NCBI GenBank assembly: GCA_030607835.1 | Contig: JAUWJE010000025.1 | Span: 1 to 12,739, forward strand | Origin: Candidatus Fermentibacterota bacterium | GTDB taxonomy: Bacteria > Fermentibacterota > Fermentibacteria > Fermentibacterales > JCC-6 | DNA length: 12,739 nucleotides | Reading direction: 5' to 3' | Shown here: positions 1-5,689 of the stretch, one piece after another | Layout: each line of letters starts with the position of its first letter | Numbering within the stretch: position 1 is the stretch's first letter | Program-made: the position numbers and the translations under genes | Notes under the pieces: model-generated | Told to the model about the DNA's origin: nothing | What the model saw: the letters and a program-made list of their open reading frames with translations, nothing else | The model's database searches: none

Positions 1-409
1 CAGGCAGAACAGTATCAATCTTCACAGACACAAGATCGGCCTTCGAGAGATCCTCCCGCACTTCAGGCATCCAGAGAAGAGAGGAATTTGTGATAACCGC
101 GATCCTGGAGCCTGAATGGCTGAGATGATCTATCTCTTCTCCAAGTCCTGAATCCAGAGTTGGTTCGCCATCTGGAACGAATGCAAGATAATCGATTCTC
201 TCTTTCTGCATGCGGCAGAGCTTCAGTTTTTCTTCCACGCAGCTGATGATATCAGATGGATCGTAGAAGTGATCGCGCTCGGTCTGCATATGACTTGTTC
301 TGCCTATCTGGCAGTATACACAGGAATAAGTACATGTCTTCGGGGGAATGTTGTTGATTCCGAGACTTCTGCCCAGCCTTCTCGATGGCACAGGACCGAA
401 TACGCGCAT
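1..409 (-). CDS. Radical SAM protein, COG0731-like (3' end outside window)
   Basis: The first 136 codons are visible; the gene runs off the left edge. The N-terminus reads MRVFGPVPSRRLGRSLGINN, a start I associate with the COG0731 group of radical SAM proteins, whose members are mostly of unassigned function. The cluster-binding motif C-T-Y-S-C-V-Y-C (CxxxCxxC, about residues 27-34) would hold a 4Fe-4S cluster that cleaves S-adenosylmethionine. A later V-P-D-G-E-P-T-L segment matches the glycine/glutamate motif that contacts SAM. The start at 409 is supported by a GGAAAG ribosome-binding sequence and by the conserved N-terminus beginning exactly there. It lies 38 nt downstream of the metallo-beta-lactamase gene on the same strand, so the two are probably co-transcribed. 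The family call is strong; the substrate is unknown. Confidence 0.9.
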   Translation of the reverse strand, partial: MRVFGPVPSRRLGRSLGINNIPPKTCTYSCVYCQIGRTSHMQTERDHFYDPSDIISCVEEKLKLCRMQKERIDYLAFVPDGEPTLDSGLGEEIDHLSHSGSRIAVITNSSLLWMPEVREDLSKADLVSVKIDTVLP

Positions 410-447
410 ATGTCACTCTTTCCAGGTTTTGGAGAATCCGGGAACAG

Positions 448-1101
448 TCATATTTCTATTACTCTGCCTGCTCCGCCCTCGATACACTTATCAGGGAAAC
501 GGGTCAGGATCTCATCCTTCAGCTTTGTGCAGTGCGCAGGGCATACAAGAGAGATATCCTTGAGAAGGTCGAGTTCGCTGAACCCGTGGAATCCACCGAT
601 CAGAGCGTGGATTCTTCCGAAATCCTCTGAAATTTTCAGAATCTTCGGAATACCCGGATGGGAACACCCCGTTATTACGACCATTCCTTCAGGGGAATCC
701 ACGACCATGGATTGTTCGAAATTATAAAGCTCTCCTGTTGTGTAGATTCCTTCACAGATGATTGCGGGAGCGGAGGCAATTATGATTTTATGAATACTCG
801 AGAAGTTAAAGGCAGGGGGGATAACAAGTGTAGCATGGTCGTTATGCTTCAGGAATTCTTCTAGTCCGTCGGTATGGTCCCAGTGAGGGTGTGATATGAA
901 GACAATCTCTATGCAATCGGGATCAACTCCCAGAATTTTCATGTTTTCCATCAGCTCCGGTCCGGTTGGACCTGTATCAAAAAGCGCTACCGGGGAACCC
1001 ACCCGCTCAACAAGGCAGGAGAATCCCCATTTGGCGTTCAGATCGGAGATATATGCTGTGTTATCGTAGAGTATTGTGATTCTTATCGTGTATTGATCCA
1101 T
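448..1101 (-). CDS. Metallo-beta-lactamase-fold hydrolase, COG1237-like
   Basis: A 217-residue cytosolic protein with the metallo-beta-lactamase metal site: H71-x-H73-x-D75-H76 in SHPHWDHTDG, then H148 in TGCSHPG, H172 in GGFHG and H190 in CPAHCT. The TGCSH / GGFHG / CPAHC pattern is that of the COG1237 branch, which includes archaeal proteins assigned to methanopterin precursor (dihydropteroate-type) synthesis. That specific role is not shown here, and an unassigned hydrolase is as likely. I chose the start at 1101 rather than an in-frame ATG nine codons upstream (1128). AAGAGG lies 5-6 nt before the 1101 start, while nothing like an SD precedes 1128. A TATATT box at 1134-1139 would also put a transcript start near 1127, too late for the upstream ATG. 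It is probably first in an operon with the radical SAM gene. Confidence 0.86.
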   Translation of the reverse strand: MDQYTIRITILYDNTAYISDLNAKWGFSCLVERVGSPVALFDTGPTGPELMENMKILGVDPDCIEIVFISHPHWDHTDGLEEFLKHNDHATLVIPPAFNFSSIHKIIIASAPAIICEGIYTTGELYNFEQSMVVDSPEGMVVITGCSHPGIPKILKISEDFGRIHALIGGFHGFSELDLLKDISLVCPAHCTKLKDEILTRFPDKCIEGGAGRVIEI

Positions 1102-1204
1102 GTAAGCCTCTTTTTCAGAAGTTACCATAACTGAATATAACTCCGAGAAAGGATTTCAGTGCATTATCGAAGATCTCAGGCTATTAGAAGTTGGAGTGGA
1201 ATAA

Positions 1205-1231
1205 GGGCCGGAGCAATGTATGCCCCGGCCC
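1205..1231 (-). terminator. GC-rich hairpin, likely terminator of the mini-ORF transcript
   Basis: An 11-bp stem (GGGCCGGGGCA / TGCTCCGGCCC read on the minus strand) closes a 5-nt loop TACAT. One position would be G-U in RNA made from the minus strand but A-C in RNA from the plus strand, so the structure fits leftward transcription better. The run that follows (TTATTCC) is only weakly T-rich, so termination may be partial. It lies about 104 nt before the metallo-beta-lactamase start, where an attenuator would sit. Confidence 0.6.
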
Positions 1232-1252
1232 CGTCCTTATAGGGAGAGCAGG

Positions 1253-1294
1253 CTAGGCCTTGTTCTCCCTGCATTTGTATTCGTTTCCTACCAT
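1253..1294 (-). CDS. 13-codon mini-ORF B with strong ribosome-binding site
   Basis: This reads MVGNEYKCRENKA and stops at TAG. It is too short for any domain call, and I know no family for it. The reason to list it is the start: AGAGGAGGTGCACATG gives a consensus SD at ideal spacing, and 14 consecutive bases (GGAGGTGCACATG plus the preceding A) are identical to those before mini-ORF A. It has the same length as A (42 nt with stop) and the same GCC-TAG ending, and lies exactly 84 nt downstream. The stop codon falls at the tip of a hairpin (1241-1270). It could be a small peptide, a leader peptide, or a start-like motif inside a structured RNA. That it is translated is an inference from the SD alone. 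Confidence 0.45.
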   Translation of the reverse strand: MVGNEYKCRENKA

Positions 1295-1336
1295 GTGCAC
1301 CTCCTCTGTTGGGATTTCGGATATCAGAGGGCTGAG

Positions 1337-1378
1337 CTAGGCCAGCACCTCCGTGCGTATGCCTTTCCCTTCTCTCAT
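1337..1378 (-). CDS. 13-codon mini-ORF A with strong ribosome-binding site
   Basis: This reads MREGKGIRTEVLA and ends GCC-TAG. AAAGGAGGTGCACATG is one of the best SD-start combinations in the window. It is the promoter-proximal copy of the 84-nt tandem duplication; its partner is mini-ORF B. The peptides share only Met1, Glu10 and Ala13, whereas the SD-start and stop regions are nearly identical. An extra GGAGGTGC lies inside the reading frame (1345-1352) and is taken up in the hairpin around the stop codon. There is no signal peptide, no run of a single amino acid typical of classical attenuators, and no recognisable peptide family. Confidence 0.45.
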   Translation of the reverse strand: MREGKGIRTEVLA

Positions 1379-1411
1379 GTGCACCTCCTTTCGGTTGGAG
1401 TTGGTAGAAGT

Positions 1412-1441
1412 AATAGACTAAAAAGTCTGTCTAACCGTCAA
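1412..1441 (-). promoter_or_regulatory. Promoter-like site before the mini-ORFs, with overlapping palindrome
   Basis: Read leftward, TTGACG (1441-1436) is a five-of-six match to a -35 box. It is followed by T-rich sequence with TAGTCT or TCTATT as -10 candidates at 15 or 18 nt spacing. A palindrome, AGACTTTTTAGTCT (1415-1428), fills the spacer and overlaps the -10 candidates, where an operator would act. The predicted RNA would begin about 25-30 nt before the first SD. Confidence 0.4.
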
Positions 1442-1500
1442 GCAAGGTTCTTTATCGCTGGCTCAGCTCACTCGAGTACTTCGCCATTCCATATGTAAGT

Positions 1501-1519
1501 GACAGATGTTCTCTCTGTC
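1501..1519 (-). terminator. Possible weak terminator hairpin after the histidine kinase
   Basis: A perfect 6-bp stem GACAGA / TCTGTC with a 7-nt loop lies about 65 nt past the kinase stop codon. No T-run follows on the minus strand, so it may only mark the transcript end or be chance. Apart from this hairpin, the promoter, the mini-ORFs and the terminator, I see nothing else in the gap from 1102 to 1583. Confidence 0.2.
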
Positions 1520-1583
1520 TCTACGTAATCCTCTTTGTCATCTTACATAGTTCCGATTGTTAATTGTTATTGAAAAATGCAGT

Positions 1584-4013
1584 CTAATTATCGATTGCTT
1601 CACGCAGTGTGTTTGATATCTGTGAAATCGAATAAGGCTTGGCCATGACTCCCCTGAAGCCATAAGTCTCATAGTCCGACATCACAGGGTCTGTTGAGTA
1701 ACCGCTGGATACAATCGCGCGAACATCCGGGTCAATTGAAAGCAGTTCCTTTACTGTCTCCCTGCCCCCCATGCCAGCCGGAATTGTCAGATCCAGTATC
1801 ACAGCACTGAAGGGGTTTCCGTTTTTCATGCTGCTTACGTATTTATCGATTGCTTCACGACCATCAACAGCGCATTCAACTTCATATCCAAGACGTTCAA
1901 GTATTGCAGAAACAGTATCCCTGACAATCTCCTTGTCGTCCATAACTAGTATTCTTTCTCCTGTTGCAGCGAGGAAATCGATTTCCATCTGTTTCTTTTC
2001 TATCTTATCGCTCACTGAAGGAAGATATATGATAAAAGTGCTTCCGGAGTTGATTTCACTCTCGACCAGGATATGTCCATGATGCTTGTTTATGATTGAA
2101 TAAGCTGTTGACAGACCAAGACCGGTCCCCAGCTGTTTTGTTGAGAAGAATGGATCGAAGATTACGGTAAACTGCTCTTCAGGAATACCCATTCCCTCGT
2201 CTTTTATATGTATTCTGATGTACGAACCTTTTTTAAGGGGGATACTGATGTTATCGGAGATCTCTATATTTTCCGCGGATATGAATATTCGACCACCTTC
2301 AGGCATTGCCTGATTGGCATTGATAATGATGTTGTTAATTGACTGAGAGATCTGTCCGGGATCAGCGTTTATCAGTTGGAGGTCTTCAGGGAAATCGTAT
2401 TCAGCGGTTACATTTGAACCGCTGAGGATAAGGTTGCATGATTCCTGAAGCAGCGTTGTAATTGATACCAGATCCTTTATAGGTTCTCCGCCCTTTGAGA
2501 AAGTCAGGAGCTGTCTTGTAAGAGTGGATGCCTGGCTTGCGGCATGCTCTGAACTGGTCAGTATCTCGTAGATATCGGTTCCGGGTTCAACCATCAATCG
2601 AGCAAGTGAGAGATTTCCGATGATTGCCGAAAGAAAATTATTGAAGTCATTAGCGATTCCTCCCGCAAGTATTCCGAGTGATTCCAGTTTATCCACCTTG
2701 CTCTGTTCCTCGTCGAATAATTTGAGAGCCGTTATATCTCTACCGACTCCGAGAACTGCGTATTCACCCTGGAGGGTTATGCCCTTAGCTGAAAATTCTA
2801 TGAATCTTTCTACACCGTTCTTTTTTACAATTTTTACCTGGAATACCGAGGGAACTGTGGCACCGCTTTCTCGCAATAATTCATATTCGCGGATTCTCTG
2901 TTGGTCATCAGGATGAGCCAGTTCCCAGAACTTCAAGCCATACAGCTCCTCCTTTGTGTAACCTGTCAGATCACACATTCGATTATTAACAAGGCGAAAA
3001 CTACCTCCAGCATAGATATAGATGCCATCATAACTCTGCTCGACGAGTGTTCGATATTTTTCTTCGCTTTCACTGAGTTCCACGGTTCGATTCCGCACGA
3101 GTTCCTCAAGATGAAAACGGTGATTTCTAAGTTCTTTTTCGACTTCCTTGCGACCGGTAATGTCTCTGACAGTGGCCTGGAGCATTGTACGACCTTTGAG
3201 TTCGATCCTGCTCAGGAGTACTGAGGCCTGGAAAATTTCTCCATCAGATTTATTATGAGTCCACTCGAACATATTTGAACCTGTTTTCACAGCTGATTCA
3301 ATCATCAACTTTGCCTTGATTGCTGAGATCTGACCATCAGGCTGGTATACCGGGGAAAGTTCCCATGGGCGCTTGGATGTGAAATCACTTTCACTCTTGC
3401 ATCTGAACAACTCAATTGTAGTCGGCTTGCATGCCGTGAAAGACCAATCCGGTGGTGCCAGCAACATGATTGCATCTCTGGAGGAATTAAAAAGTGCTCG
3501 ATATTTACGTTCGTTTTCCAGAAGCAGCTTTTCCGCTTCATGGCGAATAGTGATATCCTCGAAGCTTAGAAGTATCAGTCTTTCATTGTCTGACTGCTGT
3601 GCCGTATCTGTTGCTTTCAGAGACATAATCCGGTTACTGATATGAATCAGATCCAGATTGACTTCATATTCATTGAATTCCTGATGGATGGAGAGCAGTT
3701 CATTGAGCAGTTCTTTCAGCTCGGGGATATCCAGAAACCTGTTACCAATTAAATAGATAGACTGATCACGTATGGTTGAGGGATCTATGTTGAATAACTG
3801 AATGAAACTCCGGTTGGCAAAAACGCACTTCAGATCGGAGTTCAGAATCAGGATGGGCTCCCGTATTGCGGTGACGATGTTCTTGAAGAATTCGAGGTTT
3901 CCTGCTTCTCCAAGATTTGACAAGAAATCTTCAGAGTCCTGTTTACTGATACTCTGCTTGAGTTCTATCGGATCCTCAGGCAGATCATCTCTGCTTTTGT
4001 CCCGACCTTCCAT
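1584..4013 (-). CDS. Soluble three-PAS hybrid histidine kinase lacking the phosphoacceptor His
   Basis: An 809-residue protein with no membrane segment, so probably a cytosolic sensor. Order: PAS (about 41-157), PAS (170-290), charged coiled-coil linker (290-320), PAS (317-432), dimerisation/H-box region (440-510), HATPase_c (550-668) and receiver (687-809). The ATPase boxes are all present: N box INNIIINANQAMP, G1 DEGMGIP (605-611), F box FDPFFSTK, G2 GTGLGLS (629-635). The receiver keeps the acidic pair D692/D693, phospho-acceptor D741, S770 and K792. The H-box reads LAGGIANDFNN where this family reads AGGIAHDFNN, so residue 455 is Asn (codon AAT, 2649-2651). Autophosphorylation at the usual place should be impossible. 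I start at 4013 because GAGGA sits 7 nt before that ATG; the upstream ATG at 4049 has no SD. The gene stands alone, divergent from the threonine operon. Its partner is not in the window unless the mini-ORF region is a target. Confidence 0.92.
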   Translation of the reverse strand: MEGRDKSRDDLPEDPIELKQSISKQDSEDFLSNLGEAGNLEFFKNIVTAIREPILILNSDLKCVFANRSFIQLFNIDPSTIRDQSIYLIGNRFLDIPELKELLNELLSIHQEFNEYEVNLDLIHISNRIMSLKATDTAQQSDNERLILLSFEDITIRHEAEKLLLENERKYRALFNSSRDAIMLLAPPDWSFTACKPTTIELFRCKSESDFTSKRPWELSPVYQPDGQISAIKAKLMIESAVKTGSNMFEWTHNKSDGEIFQASVLLSRIELKGRTMLQATVRDITGRKEVEKELRNHRFHLEELVRNRTVELSESEEKYRTLVEQSYDGIYIYAGGSFRLVNNRMCDLTGYTKEELYGLKFWELAHPDDQQRIREYELLRESGATVPSVFQVKIVKKNGVERFIEFSAKGITLQGEYAVLGVGRDITALKLFDEEQSKVDKLESLGILAGGIANDFNNFLSAIIGNLSLARLMVEPGTDIYEILTSSEHAASQASTLTRQLLTFSKGGEPIKDLVSITTLLQESCNLILSGSNVTAEYDFPEDLQLINADPGQISQSINNIIINANQAMPEGGRIFISAENIEISDNISIPLKKGSYIRIHIKDEGMGIPEEQFTVIFDPFFSTKQLGTGLGLSTAYSIINKHHGHILVESEINSGSTFIIYLPSVSDKIEKKQMEIDFLAATGERILVMDDKEIVRDTVSAILERLGYEVECAVDGREAIDKYVSSMKNGNPFSAVILDLTIPAGMGGRETVKELLSIDPDVRAIVSSGYSTDPVMSDYETYGFRGVMAKPYSISQISNTLREAIDN

Positions 4014-4114
4014 AATAGCTTCCTCACATGAGAGAATAAACTCACACATTACAAATCATATACTAATCACGCGTAATAAAACAAGTGTAGAGAGAACCTG
4101 CACATTCGTGGGAT

Positions 4115-4170
4115 CAGGTCTAATATTCTAGCTTTTATGTCAAAAAACAATAATAAATACTAATAAATTA
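4115..4170 (-). promoter_or_regulatory. AT-rich promoter-like region for the histidine kinase
   Basis: A perfect TTGACA reads leftward at 4143-4138. Just upstream is an AT-rich tract containing two direct copies of TAATAAAT (4151-4170), placed as an UP element would be. No good -10 box stands at 17 nt: TAGACC at 15 nt is the nearest, so the exact promoter is uncertain. The gap from 4014 to 4397 is a divergent intergenic region with control elements on both sides and no ORF I would support. Confidence 0.35.
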
Positions 4171-4261
4171 GCATTATCAGAATTGATTAAGAGATAGTTT
4201 AACAGTGATATCCTGAGAGCAGCAGCAATTTTTAATTACTTCCGGACTGTATCAGTATGCG

Positions 4262-4290
4262 TTGCAGTGTATGAGCGAAACGTGTATTGT
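4262..4290 (+). promoter_or_regulatory. Candidate promoter of the threonine-region operon
   Basis: TTGCAG (4262-4267) and TATTGT (4285-4290) are separated by 17 nt, giving modest matches to -35 and -10 boxes. This would leave a leader of about 100 nt before the first start codon, enough to contain the hairpin at 4351-4381. The boxes are weak and other placements are possible. Confidence 0.3.
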
Positions 4291-4350
4291 TGTTTGAAAG
4301 AGTTAGCTATTTTCAGTGATGACACAGGTCAGCAAAAGCATTTATTAGCT

Positions 4351-4381
4351 GTCTGAGCACCAATCTCTTGAGCGCTCAGAC
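4351..4381 (+). promoter_or_regulatory. Leader hairpin with two competing pairings before the first gene's SD
   Basis: GTCTGAGC (4351-4358) and GCTCAGAC (4374-4381) are perfect 8-nt complements, 15 nt apart. The right arm also belongs to a 10-nt palindrome TGAGCGCTCA (4369-4378), so the arms can pair in two exclusive ways or act as a DNA operator. The structure ends 5 nt before AGGAGGG (4387-4393), close enough to influence ribosome access. I looked for T-box and other known leader motifs and did not see one. Confidence 0.4.
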
Positions 4382-4397
4382 TGAACAGGAGGGTTCG

Positions 4398-5648
4398 ATG
4401 AGATATCCGTTACTGTCCGATGCTGATATGAAAGCGATTGACGCTCTGAAAGAACATCATGGCGGAGCCCATTCGATCGTCAGCACAACCAGAAAGATGA
4501 GAGATTTCGAGACAAGGAAACGCATCCTTGCTGAAAAGGGTTTCGGAAGAATGATTGAGGAAGCTGAATCTTATGCAAAGGAATTTCCGCAGATAGAGAA
4601 TTTCGAGAAGGAAAACGGAATCATCTATAATAACTCACTGGGAATCGGCACCAGTCAGGTTTCCGGATTCCAGGGCGCGAAGGTCACCCACGAATGCATA
4701 AGACGGATAGCCGAGAGCGCCGGGACTGATGAACCCTGCTATGCTCCGCAGGAAATGATATCTGTTGTAGCTCTGACGGACAATTACGTTTACAACGGAG
4801 ATCTGATGGCGACGCTTACAATGGCTGAGAACATTATGCAGGCCAGTAAATTCTGCAGCACTAACCTGATCGGGATCCCGCAGCCCGAGGATCGCTTCAG
4901 AGAACTTGAAGCAATTACCGGTGAGAAATTTGAAAGATACGAATGTGAATCCGGAACCTGTGCGCTTACGCTGAAGAATCAGGGCACGGTCTTCGGGAAC
5001 TTCGGTGGAATAGAGGTCGCAAACAATAACCACCTGATCTATCTTGACGGCATCACACGCACAGCTCTGGCAACCGGAGGGGATTTCTACCTTAATCCGA
5101 GCTGGAGCACAATTGTAGCGATCTGCTACTACGGACGGGATATTCCGAACCTTCATATAAAAATTTCCATGCTCCTGGCTACACAGAATCCAATGCAGTT
5201 CAGAATGCTGCTCAATATCATGAACGAGTATATCCGCGATGATGGAACCTCACCCATATACGAAATCAATATTGGCAACGGCTCAACCGCCACCAACTTC
5301 ATCCAGTGCGCAAAAGAGCTTCATGCGAGCGGGATAAAGGGTGTCAGCCTCGCTGCTCATATCTATATCAATCCCGATCTCGGTATGGCGAACTTCAACT
5401 GGACAGATCATATGTTCAGAGTACTTGAGAGCGGCACCAATATGACCTTCAAGTATGAGAGTGATGGAACTGCCCATGAGCTCGATACCATGGCGACCTA
5501 CTTCCTAAGCGAGGAAGAGCGTGACGCGATGGGAAAGGATATCGGTGAGGTCATCTATAACAAGGCTCTTCGCGCATCGAAAGACGGCAGAGCCATGATG
5601 AAGCGGGGTATCAGGGCAATCTTCGCAAAGAGTTGCCAGCAGCACTGA
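4398..5648 (+). CDS. Unrecognised conserved-looking enzyme heading the threonine-region operon
   Basis: A 416-residue soluble protein. I do not recognise its family. It has no signal peptide or membrane segment. Glycine-rich and polar segments look like enzyme loops: NSLGIGTSQVSGFQG (79-93), GTVFGNFGG (196-204), a small cluster C183-x4-C188, TGGDFYLNPSWST (226-238) and EINIGNGSTATNF (289-301). Alternating hydrophobic strands and glycine turns after residue 200 would suit an alpha/beta barrel, but that is inference. No PLP lysine motif, nucleotide P-loop or CxxxCxxC motif is evident. The start at 4398 is chosen because AGGAGGG lies about 4 nt before it; an in-frame ATG at 4368 lies inside the leader hairpin and lacks an SD. 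The aminotransferase follows after 41 nt, which suggests linked amino-acid metabolism. Confidence is high that the gene is real and none is offered for function. Confidence 0.85.
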   Translation: MRYPLLSDADMKAIDALKEHHGGAHSIVSTTRKMRDFETRKRILAEKGFGRMIEEAESYAKEFPQIENFEKENGIIYNNSLGIGTSQVSGFQGAKVTHECIRRIAESAGTDEPCYAPQEMISVVALTDNYVYNGDLMATLTMAENIMQASKFCSTNLIGIPQPEDRFRELEAITGEKFERYECESGTCALTLKNQGTVFGNFGGIEVANNNHLIYLDGITRTALATGGDFYLNPSWSTIVAICYYGRDIPNLHIKISMLLATQNPMQFRMLLNIMNEYIRDDGTSPIYEINIGNGSTATNFIQCAKELHASGIKGVSLAAHIYINPDLGMANFNWTDHMFRVLESGTNMTFKYESDGTAHELDTMATYFLSEEERDAMGKDIGEVIYNKALRASKDGRAMMKRGIRAIFAKSCQQH

Positions 5649-5689
5649 ATACTCAAGGGTAATAATCAGAACAGGGCAGTGAGGTTTCC

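Larger units (their letters stand above)
1225..1396 (-). repeat. Diverged 84-nt tandem duplication containing the two mini-ORFs
   Basis: Two units, each consisting of CCAAC, a strong SD, GTGCACATG, 12 sense codons and GGCCTAGC, follow each other at an 84-nt period on the minus strand. The ends of the units are conserved and the centres are not. GGAGGTGC occurs three times (1381-1388, 1345-1352, 1297-1304). I see no third full unit. The boundaries are approximate. Confidence 0.6.

Noticed and set aside
1253..1378. Reading mini-ORFs A and B as one protein through the intervening TAG, since they are in the same frame
   Set aside because: The second copy has its own consensus SD and ATG, and there is no sign of a recoding element or selenocysteine/pyrrolysine context. 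The 84-nt duplication explains the shared frame.
1253..1378. Mini-ORFs as precursors of a ribosomally made, radical-SAM-modified peptide
   Set aside because: The nearby radical SAM protein is the COG0731 type and not a peptide-modifying SPASM type. No recognition leader, transporter or peptidase is adjacent.
1220..1498. 92-codon plus-strand ORF across the mini-ORF region
   Set aside because: It is antisense to the SD-ATG motifs and the hairpins, with an unlikely residue composition and no SD.
4014..4049. Histidine kinase start at the upstream ATG (4049)
   Set aside because: It has no SD, whereas the ATG at 4013 has GAGGA at good spacing. The extra residues are Cys-rich and not part of a domain.
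4291..4397. T-box or other tRNA/ligand leader before the threonine-region operon
   Set aside because: The conserved T-box core and specifier-loop pattern are not visible, and the leader seems too short.
4635..5156. 173-codon open frame on the minus strand inside the unknown enzyme gene, and similar long antisense frames (for example 8443-8946 and 1771-2082)
   Set aside because: They lie wholly within strongly supported genes, lack SD-like starts and give low-complexity or non-protein-like sequence.
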